Shown one piece after another: positions 9,722 through 18,174 of a stretch of DNA of 64,000 nt. The notes beneath the pieces are model-generated. The model saw nothing but the letters and a program-made list of their open reading frames with translations. It did not search any database and had not been told where the DNA came from. Made by a program: the position numbers and the translations under genes. Where the stretch lies: the NCBI GenBank assembly GCA_965214025.1, contig CBDCAW010000002.1, positions 1-64,000 on the forward strand, in the 5' to 3' direction. The number at the start of each line of letters is the position of its first letter. The first letter of the stretch is position 1. The stretch comes from Granulosicoccus sp965214025. GTDB taxonomy: Bacteria > Pseudomonadota > Gammaproteobacteria > Granulosicoccales > Granulosicoccaceae.

Positions 9722-10123
9722 TCAGCTCGGCCTGCCCAGCGCCAGACCCTCGATCCCCATGGCCGCAAGCCGGTCCATGAGAGACACGAGTGATTGTAGG
9801 GAGACCGTGGTCTCACCCTGCAAACGAACTTTTCGACCGCCTGCCAGCGCATCACGCATGAGCGGATGCTGGTCAAGTGCACCGGGCTCGACCTCGACCT
9901 TGCCAGCGATCCGGACTTCGCCACTGCCGAGCAGCAGCAATGACAGCGGTGGGTCGTCGCTCGCTGCCGCCGCGCCTACCTCACCAGGGACATTCACCGG
10001 TATCGCCCGATAGTCATCGAACTGCGTGCTCAGCATGAAGAACAGCAGAAGAATGAACACCACGTCGATCAGTGGCGTGAGACCGATCGTACCGGCACGT
10101 CGCCGCCCTTGCTCAAGCCGCAT
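9722..10123 (-). CDS. exbD: ExbD-type proton-channel subunit (first copy)
   Basis: A 133-residue ExbD with the intact proton-carrying motif in its single membrane helix, TIGLTPLIDVVFILLLFFML. The periplasmic part includes RAIPVNVPGEVGAAAASDDP and a Ser/Leu-rich strand. The ATG at 10123 overlaps the end of exbB by 11 bases. The first in-frame codon at 10246 would add a non-homologous tail read from inside exbB, so the internal ATG is preferred. Together with ExbB it should form the inner-membrane motor that energises TonB. It lies in the Fur-boxed operon whose only plausible clients in this window are the two siderophore receptors immediately to the right. Confidence 0.92.
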   Translation of the reverse strand: MRLEQGRRRAGTIGLTPLIDVVFILLLFFMLSTQFDDYRAIPVNVPGEVGAAAASDDPPLSLLLLGSGEVRIAGKVEVEPGALDQHPLMRDALAGGRKVRLQGETTVSLQSLVSLMDRLAAMGIEGLALGRPS

Positions 10124-11063
10124 CTGTCGCCATCTCGGGTTCCGAACCGGCTGAGCGCCGTGATATCGAGCGCCGCGCCCGTGACACCCGTGCGGTGAAC
10201 ACCTGCGTGGCCAGATCGTCGATCCGCAGTGCGTGCCGCTCGGCACGTCGATCCAGCCACTGGAAGGCGAGCAATGCAGGAATACCGACTGCCAGCCCCA
10301 CCCCCGTGGTAAGCAAGGCCTGCCAGATGCCGCCGGAGAGCACTGAAGGGTTGACCTGACTGCCGGCTGCCTCCATCTGACGAAAGGCTTCGATCATGCC
10401 GAGGACCGTGCCGAAGAGCCCGAGCAACGGGCTGATCGTACCGATCACCTCTAGCGGACGCAGCCAGGCACGCATCCGCTCGTTCTCACGTACCGCGAGC
10501 CTCTCGACCTCCTCCCGCACCAGCCTCTCCTCGGTATCCGGCTGCGACAGACCGAGCATGGCGGCATGCACGATGCGCGGAACACTCCGCTTGCGCTCGG
10601 CCAGCTCCTCGATCGCCCTGTCGCGATCCCCGGAACTCCAATGACCGATGGCCCTGATCGTCGCGCGCTTGCCGCGCTCCCGAACGAAAAAGGTTTCACC
10701 GATCTTGTAGATCAGAATGGTCAAGGCAACCAGCGACAGCAGCGCGAGAATCAGAGTCACCGGCCCGCCCAGTTCCAATGAGCTGCCAAGGGACTCTGGA
10801 AACAGCGCTACGATGTCCTGCCATGGACCCGATGGCTGCGCGATGTCGATCTCGGCCCCTGCATCCGGCACACCCGTCTCATTGCCGACGGAATTCGTGC
10901 CTTCCATGTTCCCGCCATTGGCGGCGCGATCGGACCCCGAACCGTTCTGCGACGATTCATCGGACTGCGACTCATGACTGCGAGTGTCACTGCCAGTGCC
11001 GTTCTGGGCTAGAAGCTGATCGTCCGATTGAGTGTCCGATGCCGAATGCAAATCGATCTCCAT
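10113..11063 (-). CDS. exbB: ExbB, TonB-system proton channel
   Basis: A 316-residue MotA/TolQ/ExbB-family membrane protein. Residues 1-80 are a Ser/Asn/Asp-rich, probably disordered extension absent from short ExbBs. Three membrane helices follow: about 98-120 (GPVTLILALLSLVALTILIY), then the pair in PLLGLFGTVLGMIEAF and LLTTGVGLAVGIPALLAF, which contains the conserved polar and glycine residues of the channel. The cytoplasmic loop has the expected arginine-rich LVREEVERLAVRENERMRAW. The ATG at 11063 (MEIDLH) has GAGG eight bases before it. The frame runs on to 11096 but without a better ribosome site. It is the first gene of the operon, and a strong Fur box lies about 125 bases upstream. 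Confidence 0.92.
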   Translation of the reverse strand: MEIDLHSASDTQSDDQLLAQNGTGSDTRSHESQSDESSQNGSGSDRAANGGNMEGTNSVGNETGVPDAGAEIDIAQPSGPWQDIVALFPESLGSSLELGGPVTLILALLSLVALTILIYKIGETFFVRERGKRATIRAIGHWSSGDRDRAIEELAERKRSVPRIVHAAMLGLSQPDTEERLVREEVERLAVRENERMRAWLRPLEVIGTISPLLGLFGTVLGMIEAFRQMEAAGSQVNPSVLSGGIWQALLTTGVGLAVGIPALLAFQWLDRRAERHALRIDDLATQVFTARVSRARRSISRRSAGSEPEMATDAA

Positions 11064-11188
11064 GCTTGCCTCTTTCACGTTCACGCGTCGCCGCACGCCA
11101 GTTGAAGTCGATACCGACAGTCCATTGCTGGCGCGGTCACGCTACTGCCGACCGGGCCGGACGTCCATAAGATCATACCGAGCGCCCT

Positions 11189-11207
11189 TTATGAGAATTA
11201 TTCCCAA
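11189..11207 (-). promoter_or_regulatory. Fur box upstream of exbB-exbD-exbD-tonB
   Basis: The sequence ATGAGAATTATTCCCAA at 11191-11207 matches 15 of 17 positions of the AATGAGAATTATTCTCATT form of the Fur operator. It lies in the 290-base gap between the exbB start and the end of the receptor gene, about 130 bases before exbB, where iron-loaded Fur would block transcription. This is a sequence match plus context; binding is inferred. Confidence 0.75.
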
Positions 11208-11353
11208 CAACTGTATACGATAATCTTGCGGTGCGTACAATCCACAGACGACTCGATCATCGGCCTTCTCACCTGAGTCAGAAATTCCGACAGTCGTAAC
11301 TTCTACCTGCATAGAGTGCGCGATCGAGGCCTGCCGATGAGCGTATCGACGTC

Positions 11354-13498
11354 TCAGAACTGCCGCGTCAACGTGACATTGAATTCCCGCCCTTCGCCGT
11401 AGGAACACACCGTCAGACCATTGCAACCCGTCACGTAGCGCTCGTCGGCGACGTTGCTGATCGCAAGGTCGAGCCCCCAGCCGTCAATGTCGTAATTCGC
11501 ACCGAGATCGACAACCGTAGCGTCAGGCACTTGCTCGGTATTCGCCGGGTCAGCCTCGCTTTCACCGAGGTAGCGGACTCCGGCACCGATCTCCAGGCCA
11601 TTGAGCGCACCGGTGAATCCGTAACCCGCACGCGCCGAGATCTGCACCTCCGGCACCAGCGTCAGACGATTGCCGATCAGGCTCGCATCCGCATCGTCAC
11701 GCACCTCGAGATCGATCAGCGTCGCGAAAGCCTGCACACTGAGCCCGGGGCGCGTGCCGAGCCGGCCTTCGATCTCGATACCGCGCGAGCGTACCTCGCC
11801 GATCTGCGACCGGTCGTCGAACGGCCCGGTGACCACGTTGTTCTTGTCGATGCTGAACAACGACACACCCAGATACCGTTCGCCATCGGACGGTGCCCAC
11901 TTCATGCCCAGCTCGATCTGATCGCCCGATTCGGGTTTGGTCACGCCTTGATCAGGCGATGCGATCAGCGGATTGAAGAACGTGGAATACGACACGAACG
12001 GCACGACATCGTTGGCCAGCCGGTAGGACAGGCCTACACGCCCGGAGGTTTCGTCATCGTCGCGATCGAAGGCGACCAGGCCATCGGTTTCCGTCGTCGC
12101 GAAATCCTGGCGCAGGTTCAAGGTGGTGATCCACCCGTCGCCGAAGCGCAGCTGGTCCTGCCAGTACAGCCCGAGCTGATTCTGGGTGGTGGTCCCGTCG
12201 ACATAGGGATCGTCCAGCGTCGGGATACCGGGTTCGACCGGGTTGCCACCCGGGCTGGAGAAACCTGTTCCCGACGCCTGCGTCTCGTCGAGTTCATAGG
12301 TTCGCAGATCGAGGCCGAACAGCAGATCGTGCTCGACAGCCCCGGTCGTGGCGAACCCCGTGGCGCGCACATCGGTCTGCGCGGTCCGTACCAGCGAATC
12401 GTGCTCGAATGCGAGCAGCGACAGTGTGCCGTCTGGATCGTCGTCCGCTGGTTGCGGTGCCGACTCGGCATAGCCGATCGGATAGAAGTAACTCTCCTCC
12501 ACACTCGCGACGCCGACCCGAGCGGTACCGAACAGCGACCAGTCGTCGTTCAGATCGTGTTCGACGATGCCGGTCAGGGTGGTCTGTTCGCGCAGATAGC
12601 TGTCCCAGTCGGGATCGGAGAAGTTGGCTTCCGTATCGATGAACCCGAACTGGGTGGTCGGTTCGACCGTCCCGACGTACGGCAGGAAGGAGCCTCCCGA
12701 ATGCTTCTCGTCAGCGCCGACGACATTGGCGATCAGCGTCAGCTCCGTCGTATCGTTGAGGCGCTGCGTGTAGGAAGGCGACAGGACACCACGAAAACCG
12801 TCGTTGAAATCGTCGTGCCGCTCGCCACCCTCCACGCGTGCCAGCAGACGCCAGGCACCACCGTTGTCGAGCTCGTCGCCGACGTCCACCCCGGCCCAGC
12901 CACGCACCTCGTCGCTCAGCCCCAGACTCACCTCACGGGTGCGCCCGCCGGGGCGCTTCGACACATAGTTCAACAGGCCACCGGGGCTCGCTCCGCCATA
13001 GAGAGCCGAGCTGGGCCCCCGGAGCACTTCGATGCGTTCGAGCGTGTAGGGATCGACGAAGAACGAACCGAACGCGAAGGCGAGGTTCTGCATGTCATCC
13101 CAGAACACGCCGGTCTGATCTGCCTGAAAGCCACGGATGAAATGCCAGTCGTAGTCGGCATCATCACCGTAGACATCGGTGAACACACCGGGCACGTAGC
13201 GCAACGCTTCAGATACCCGTGTGATGTTCTGATCGTCGAGCGTTTCCGCACCGACGATCGAGACCGATTGCGGGACTTCGAGCAGCGGCGTCTCCGCCTT
13301 GCTGCCGGCCCGGGTGACCGGATTGGTCTGCCCGGCGACCGGCCCGGTGCCGTCTTCGGTCGTCTGCTCGACCGTGATGGCATCCAGCTCCACCTGCGCC
13401 GACAGGACTGCCGGAAGCGCGAGCCCCGCCAGGGCGATCGGCAGGCAGGCTGCACGGGTGGTTGATCGTGTAAGTGAGATCGAGGGCATCGAGAGCAT
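11354..13498 (-). CDS. TonB-dependent siderophore receptor 1
   Basis: An outer-membrane gated barrel of about 714 residues, closest in pattern to the ferrichrome/ferrioxamine receptor group. A signal peptide ends near ALPAVLSAQ. The plug domain has EVPQSVSIVGAETLDDQN and ERIEVLRGPSSALYGGASPG, followed by the barrel, and the chain ends in the terminal phenylalanine (NVTLTRQF) recognised by BamA. The open frame runs much further upstream, antisense to the divergent receptor gene, so the true start must lie near 13.5 kb. The ATG at 13498 (MLSMPSISL) is preferred; 13489 and 13513 are alternatives, the last lying inside the operator dyad. It is divergent from receptor 2 across a 201-base gap with two Fur-like dyads. 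The ligand is unknown. Confidence 0.93.
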   Translation of the reverse strand: MLSMPSISLTRSTTRAACLPIALAGLALPAVLSAQVELDAITVEQTTEDGTGPVAGQTNPVTRAGSKAETPLLEVPQSVSIVGAETLDDQNITRVSEALRYVPGVFTDVYGDDADYDWHFIRGFQADQTGVFWDDMQNLAFAFGSFFVDPYTLERIEVLRGPSSALYGGASPGGLLNYVSKRPGGRTREVSLGLSDEVRGWAGVDVGDELDNGGAWRLLARVEGGERHDDFNDGFRGVLSPSYTQRLNDTTELTLIANVVGADEKHSGGSFLPYVGTVEPTTQFGFIDTEANFSDPDWDSYLREQTTLTGIVEHDLNDDWSLFGTARVGVASVEESYFYPIGYAESAPQPADDDPDGTLSLLAFEHDSLVRTAQTDVRATGFATTGAVEHDLLFGLDLRTYELDETQASGTGFSSPGGNPVEPGIPTLDDPYVDGTTTQNQLGLYWQDQLRFGDGWITTLNLRQDFATTETDGLVAFDRDDDETSGRVGLSYRLANDVVPFVSYSTFFNPLIASPDQGVTKPESGDQIELGMKWAPSDGERYLGVSLFSIDKNNVVTGPFDDRSQIGEVRSRGIEIEGRLGTRPGLSVQAFATLIDLEVRDDADASLIGNRLTLVPEVQISARAGYGFTGALNGLEIGAGVRYLGESEADPANTEQVPDATVVDLGANYDIDGWGLDLAISNVADERYVTGCNGLTVCSYGEGREFNVTLTRQF

Positions 13499-13506
13499 CC
13501 ATGACA

Positions 13507-13525
13507 GTATCATTGTGAATGATAC
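13507..13525. promoter_or_regulatory. Perfect 8-3-8 dyad, Fur-like operator of receptor 1
   Basis: The sequence GTATCATT-GTG-AATGATAC is a perfect inverted repeat immediately upstream of the receptor 1 start codons. Its ATCATT/AATGAT halves are Fur-like. The position just before the signal-peptide codons fits a repressor site. It is a sequence match only. Confidence 0.6.
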
Positions 13526-13633
13526 ACATTTTCGTTTGACGAAAGCATTCGCCGAAGAAAGTACAAAGAATACCGCGACTACGCAAGCAACTCGGACGAG
13601 ACCCAGCCAATCAACCAATCCTTCTAAAATAAG

Positions 13634-13646
13634 AATGCGTCGCATT
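13634..13646. promoter_or_regulatory. AATGCG-T-CGCATT dyad upstream of receptor 2
   Basis: A perfect 6-1-6 inverted repeat in an AT-rich setting (aag before it, aattttttg after it), about 55 bases before the receptor 2 start. AATGCG/CGCATT halves are seen in variant Fur-type boxes, so this is a plausible iron-responsive operator for the rightward receptor-SBP-SIP genes. It may also overlap their promoter. Confidence 0.5.
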
Positions 13647-13699
13647 AATTTTTTGCTATAGTCCGCTGGTTTTTTCGCAATCAGTACGAGGATGCAGGG

Positions 13700-15820
13700 A
13701 TGCCATCGACGACCTCGCTGCACGGGCCTGTTGATGCACATCAGCGACGAGCCGTTCGCGGCGCTGCCGGGATCACAGCCCTGTTCCTGCTCGCAGGCAC
13801 CGCCCAGGCGCAGCGGGAACCACCCGTTGATTCGGTCGCACTCGGACCGATCATCGTCGATGCAGAGAGCGACGACCTGCTCGTACAGGATGGCTATGTC
13901 GGGCTCAGAGATCGCACTGGCTCGAAGACCGATACGCCGCTGGTGCGGGTACCGCAGAGCACATCGGCAGTGACTGAGCGCCAGCTCGATGAACAGAACC
14001 CGCGCACGCTGCAAGAGGCACTCGAGCACACCCCTGGCATCCGTATCGGCGCCTTCGGTTTCGATCCACGCTTCGACGCGTTCTTCATCCGCGGTTTCGA
14101 AGCCACCTATTCCGGGGTGTTCCGTGACGGTCTGCGGCAGTACAACAGCCCGACCGGGCTGTTCCGCCATGAACCCTACGGCCTGGAGGGGGCAACCATC
14201 CTGAAGGGTCCGGCCTCGGCGCTCTATGGAGCCTCCAACGCAGGCGGCCTGGTCAACCTGATGACGAAGCGACCGACCGAGACGGCATTTCGCGAGACCG
14301 AACTGCAGGTCGGCAGCCACGATCGCGTGCAGGGCAACCTCGATCTGTCCGGGCCGGTCGATGCGGCAGGCACGTTGCGCTACCGATTGACCGGGCTCGT
14401 ACGCAGCAGCGGTAGCGGCCTGCCGGACTTCGCCGATGATCGGGTCTTTCTCGCGCCCGCATTCACCTGGTCGCCAAGCCCGGCTACCTCGCTGACCGTG
14501 CTCACCGAATACATGGACTCGACAGTCGGCGGGACCGCCAGTTACCACAACGACGCGAGTGGGGTGACCGATCTCTACGCGGGTATCGAGGGCTACAACG
14601 ACTTTCCGCAACAGCAGGCGCGGATCGGTTACGAGGCTGAACATCGCATCGGTGGTGGTCCGGTTCTGCGCCAAAACCTGCGTTACTCGTGGCTGGACAT
14701 GGATCTCGAGTACGGCTTCTGGGTGCCGGACGAAAACGCGACGGGTGCTCTGAACCAACTTGCCGGGCGTGCGGCCGAAGATGTCGAAAGCGTGGTACTG
14801 GACAACCAGGCAGTCACCGATTTCTCGATCGGCAATGCCGATCATCGTCTGCTACTTGGTGTGGACTACGGCTGGATCGACTACGCGCAGGATCAGAACA
14901 CGGGCGCTCCGATCCCACCGCCGGGCGAGACCTTGCCACTGAGCTTCACCGAGTCACAACAGATCCGCCAGCTCGGCCTGTATGTGTCCGACGAGATCGA
15001 ACGTGACGCGCTGCAGCTCACGCTTGGTCTGCGACAGGACCACGTCGAGGGAGAGACCGAGACACCGGAGACCGATACAAGGACGGACGACGACGAACTG
15101 TCGTGGCGTATCGGTCTGTCGTACGACCTGCCATCAGGGATCGTGCCTTTCGCGAACTACAGCACCTCCTTCACCCCCAATGTCGGCACGTTGATCAGCG
15201 GCGAGCCGGCCAATCCCACGACCGGAGAACAGATCGAAGTCGGCGCCAAGTACCTGTTCGACGACGATCGGCTGTCGCTATCGTTGGCCGTGTTCGATAT
15301 CTCGCAGGACGACGCGGTCGTATTCGAGGTCATCGACGAACGAAACGAACAGGTCAACCGGAGTCTGCGCTCGCGCGGCTTCGAGCTCGAATCCCGCGCG
15401 AGCCTGCAGGCCGGCATCGACTTGATTGCCGCCTACACCTACCTTGACGTCGAAATCACCGACAGCCCCGGGGGGCTGGCCGGCAACGCGCTCAATGCCA
15501 CTCCGGCGCACGTGCTCTCGCTGTGGGCCGACCACGATGTGCAGCGCGGGCCGGCGGTCGGTTTCGGTGGCGCGTTGGGCATTCGCTACAGTGGCGAGAG
15601 TTTCGGTGACGATGCGAACACGATCGAGAACGATGGCGTGACCCGCCTCGATGCGGCACTGCGCTACGATGCCGGCCGGCGCTATCCCGAACTGCAAGGG
15701 CTGACGCTGCAACTCAATGCACGCAATCTGCTCGACGAGCGTGAACAGACCTGTGCCGCTGGCTTCTGCTACCGCGATGAAGGCCGGCACGTGATCGGCA
15801 GCCTGCGCTATCGCTTCTGA
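13700..15820 (+). CDS. TonB-dependent siderophore receptor 2
   Basis: A 706-residue outer-membrane receptor of the siderophore type. A signal peptide ends near FLLAGTAQAQ. The plug domain carries VPQSTSAVTERQLDEQNPRT, FIRGFEATYSGVFRDGLRQY and EGATILKGPASALYGASNAG. The barrel ends in GSLRYRF with the terminal phenylalanine. The ATG at 13700 has GAGG about nine bases upstream. Fifteen bases separate it from the binding-protein gene, so receptor, binding protein and SIP reductase are probably one transcript. It shares the plug pattern with receptor 1, but loops differ throughout and the two are distant paralogues. The ligand is not predictable; hydroxamates are the commonest substrates of this group. 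Confidence 0.94.
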   Translation: MPSTTSLHGPVDAHQRRAVRGAAGITALFLLAGTAQAQREPPVDSVALGPIIVDAESDDLLVQDGYVGLRDRTGSKTDTPLVRVPQSTSAVTERQLDEQNPRTLQEALEHTPGIRIGAFGFDPRFDAFFIRGFEATYSGVFRDGLRQYNSPTGLFRHEPYGLEGATILKGPASALYGASNAGGLVNLMTKRPTETAFRETELQVGSHDRVQGNLDLSGPVDAAGTLRYRLTGLVRSSGSGLPDFADDRVFLAPAFTWSPSPATSLTVLTEYMDSTVGGTASYHNDASGVTDLYAGIEGYNDFPQQQARIGYEAEHRIGGGPVLRQNLRYSWLDMDLEYGFWVPDENATGALNQLAGRAAEDVESVVLDNQAVTDFSIGNADHRLLLGVDYGWIDYAQDQNTGAPIPPPGETLPLSFTESQQIRQLGLYVSDEIERDALQLTLGLRQDHVEGETETPETDTRTDDDELSWRIGLSYDLPSGIVPFANYSTSFTPNVGTLISGEPANPTTGEQIEVGAKYLFDDDRLSLSLAVFDISQDDAVVFEVIDERNEQVNRSLRSRGFELESRASLQAGIDLIAAYTYLDVEITDSPGGLAGNALNATPAHVLSLWADHDVQRGPAVGFGGALGIRYSGESFGDDANTIENDGVTRLDAALRYDAGRRYPELQGLTLQLNARNLLDEREQTCAAGFCYRDEGRHVIGSLRYRF

Positions 15821-15835
15821 GGCACGAGAGGGACC

Positions 15836-16918
15836 ATGAAAACACACCATCACCACAGCTCGGGTGTTCGACCCGACACGCCGCGTAGATTCATGGCAAT
15901 CGCTGCGACCTGGATCGCCGAACCATGGGTCCGTTCCTGGCGCCACGGCCTGCCACGCCGATGGCGCATCATCGCGCCGATGGCACTCGCGTTGGCCACG
16001 GGGACCATGGCCCCGGCACTGCTTGCCCAGACGTTCCCGCTCGAGATCGAACACCGGTTCGGAACCAGCACCATCGAGCAGCGTCCGGAACGCGTCGCGA
16101 CTGTCGATTACACCGGTGCCGACAATCTGCTCGCGCTGGGCGTGCAACCGGTCGTGGTGCGTACCGAGCCCGGGGAGCCGATCGTGGCCCCGTGGGCGGA
16201 ATCACTGCTGACGTCATCCCCTGCCGCCCTGCGCGGCGGGCTTGACTTCGAGATCATCGCGGCGGCCAGGCCGGATGTGATCATCGCGCTCTGGTCGGGT
16301 ATTTCACGTGCCGAGTACGAGCGGCTCAGCAAGATCGCACCGGTGGTCGCGGTGCCGCCGGGGGTCGGCGACTATGCACTTGCCTGGGACGAGATCGCGC
16401 TTCGAACCGGACGCGCAATCGGTCGCGAGTCGCACGCCCGCGAGTCGGTCGAGGCGCTGCGCGAGCGATTCGGTGCCGTCCGCGCTGCGCATCCCGACTG
16501 GCAGGACCGTACTGCGAGCATCGCCTATTACCAACCCGGCGTGCTGGGCGCCTACAGCGCGAGCGATGTGCGCGGGCGTCTGCTATCGCAACTCGGGCTG
16601 CAACTGCCGCCACCGCTCGCCGAGCTGGCCGACGAAGGTACCGCCATCATCGAACTCTCGGAAGAACGCATCGATCTGATCGATGCGGACGTGGTGCTCT
16701 GGGGCGCCTTTGGTGAACTCGACGCGATTCGGGATCTGGCGCTGCGCGATGCACTGACAGCGGCCGACGAAGGGCGCGAGATCTACGTCGACAGGCCATT
16801 GTGGTACGCGATGGGTTTCGCCTCTCTGTTGAGTCTGCCGATCACTCTCGATCGGCTGGTACCAAAGATCGAAGCGGCAATCGACGGCGACCCGGAGACG
16901 GCGGTCTCTGATCAGTGA
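15836..16918 (+). CDS. Periplasmic iron-siderophore binding protein (FepB/FhuD type)
   Basis: A 360-residue type III periplasmic binding protein of the ABC siderophore importer. The N-terminus is unusual: MKTHHHHSSG, with four consecutive histidines, precedes a long basic leader. A hydrophobic segment (IIAPMALALATGTMAPALLAQ) then serves as the signal, cleaved near LLAQ. The mature part has the family openings RVATVDYTGADNLLALGVQP and AAARPDVIIALWSGISRAEY, and the IDLIDADVVLWGAF segment. The true start may be a later ATG (16,0 kb region, APMALALATG), since about 50 residues precede the signal core. It lies between receptor 2 and the SIP reductase and should hand its ligand to the FecCD permeases encoded at 19.05-21.1 kb. 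Confidence 0.88.
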   Translation: MKTHHHHSSGVRPDTPRRFMAIAATWIAEPWVRSWRHGLPRRWRIIAPMALALATGTMAPALLAQTFPLEIEHRFGTSTIEQRPERVATVDYTGADNLLALGVQPVVVRTEPGEPIVAPWAESLLTSSPAALRGGLDFEIIAAARPDVIIALWSGISRAEYERLSKIAPVVAVPPGVGDYALAWDEIALRTGRAIGRESHARESVEALRERFGAVRAAHPDWQDRTASIAYYQPGVLGAYSASDVRGRLLSQLGLQLPPPLAELADEGTAIIELSEERIDLIDADVVLWGAFGELDAIRDLALRDALTAADEGREIYVDRPLWYAMGFASLLSLPITLDRLVPKIEAAIDGDPETAVSDQ

Positions 16919-16949
16919 TCGATCCACGATCACACAAGGAGCAAGAGGC

Positions 16950-18017
16950 ATGGAAAGCACTGCAATGACGTACACCACGCACACCATCGTTCCAACCCGG
17001 TATCCGGACAGAATGCTCGACGCCTACGCCTCGCACCTGCGAGACGATCACGATGTCGCTCTCCTGACGCTCGACGACAACGCTCGGTGCATCGAGCAAG
17101 ACGGGTTCCGTATCGAGCTCCGGGTTGCGGCGAGCGGACTGGCGGTCCGGCTCGAAGCGGCGAGCGTGGGAACACTGGCGTTCATGAAGGCCGGAATCGC
17201 AGAGCATGTGGCCACTGCCGATCTCGGCGCCGCCAACGCGATGCGCTGGTCGGGCGAGACGGCACGCAGCGGACAATTGCCGCCGAACTTTCGTCTGCTC
17301 GAGGTGTGCGATTCCCGCCAGCTGTTCTCGGGCATGCAGCGGGTTCGGCTGCATCTTCCCGATCTGCCGGACGTCGTTGATGAAGGTCCGCATCTGAAGC
17401 TCATGCTGCCGGCGGTCGATGGTCGAAGATCACGCTGGCCGCAGATGGGTGAGAACGGCGCCCCGATCTGGCCGACCGGAGTCGACGCGCTGCATGCGCG
17501 TTTCATGACCATTGCCGACATCGACGTCGCCGAACAGACGGTCGCGCTCGACATCGTGCAGCACGAGTTGGGTCTGTTCTCGCGCTGGTCGCGGCGTACT
17601 CGGGTCGGTGACCACATCGGTGCCATGGGGCCTGTCGGTGCGGTTCGCCTGCCGGTGCTGCACCGTTACCTTTTCGCCGCCGATCTCTCGGCACTCTCCA
17701 CGCTGGCCCATCTGCTGGCAGCCCTGCCGCCGAACGCGGTCGGCGATGCCATCATTGCCACACCGCCGGGGTGCGACCCGCAGCGCTATCTACCGTGCAC
17801 GAACCTGACTCTGCATCGTCTGTCGCCTGGGTGTTTCGGCACCGAACTGCTCAGGCTGCTCGCTAGGCTACAGCGTCCAGACTACGCCTGGTTTGCCGGC
17901 GAACACAGCGATGCGCGAACCGTACGACGGTTCTTCACCAATGAACTCGACCTCGACAAGTCGTCGCGGGTCACTGCGGCCTACTGGCGGCGGTGCATAC
18001 CCGATACCGAAGGCTGA
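16950..18017 (+). CDS. DUF2218-SIP fusion, siderophore-interacting reductase
   Basis: A 355-residue cytoplasmic protein with two parts. Residues about 10-95 match the small DUF2218 fold (MLDAYASHLRDDHDVAL, then FRIELRVAASGLAVRLEA). Residues about 115-350 match the siderophore-interacting protein family, FAD-dependent reductases that release iron from imported ferri-siderophores. Visible SIP features are FSGMQRVRLHLPDLPD and HLKLMLPAVDG, an R-x-x-T flavin-binding step (RFMTIADIDV), VALDIVQHELGLFSRWSR, VGDHIGAMGPVGAV for the flavin phosphate, and a C-terminal YAWFAGEHSDARTVRRFFT. The usual tyrosine of R-x-Y-T is methionine. It sits between the binding protein and ABC genes, so it probably performs the last step of this uptake route. 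Confidence 0.87.
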   Translation: MESTAMTYTTHTIVPTRYPDRMLDAYASHLRDDHDVALLTLDDNARCIEQDGFRIELRVAASGLAVRLEAASVGTLAFMKAGIAEHVATADLGAANAMRWSGETARSGQLPPNFRLLEVCDSRQLFSGMQRVRLHLPDLPDVVDEGPHLKLMLPAVDGRRSRWPQMGENGAPIWPTGVDALHARFMTIADIDVAEQTVALDIVQHELGLFSRWSRRTRVGDHIGAMGPVGAVRLPVLHRYLFAADLSALSTLAHLLAALPPNAVGDAIIATPPGCDPQRYLPCTNLTLHRLSPGCFGTELLRLLARLQRPDYAWFAGEHSDARTVRRFFTNELDLDKSSRVTAAYWRRCIPDTEG

Positions 18018-18043
18018 CCGCGCCATGTCATCCGCCGATGGGC

Positions 18044-18062
18044 TTCGTGAATGATTCTCGTT
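18044..18062. promoter_or_regulatory. Fur-like box upstream of the siderophore ABC genes
   Basis: Read on the minus strand, AACGAGAATCATTCACGAA matches about 13 of 19 positions of the AATGAGAATTATTCTCATT operator form. It lies in the 157-base gap between the SIP gene and the ABC ATPase gene, about 110 bases before the ATPase start, which suggests a separate iron-controlled promoter for the importer genes. Confidence 0.5.
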
Positions 18063-18174
18063 AGTGTTATTGTTCGTCTACCGGACATGAACCCGGTGCC
18101 GACCAGCCTCCCGACAACCATGGAATTACGAAGCCGATGCACCGATCAGCGTCATCATGAGGAGTGACGACACC

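Noticed and set aside
11531..13465. 644-codon plus-strand open frame opposite receptor 1
   Set aside because: It is a GC-rich shadow of the receptor gene. Its product is composition-biased and matches nothing.
13499..14845. Very long minus-strand open frame extending receptor 1 upstream
   Set aside because: It is antisense to receptor 2, whose plus-strand frame has a signal peptide, plug motifs and a terminal Phe. The extension has no family resemblance.
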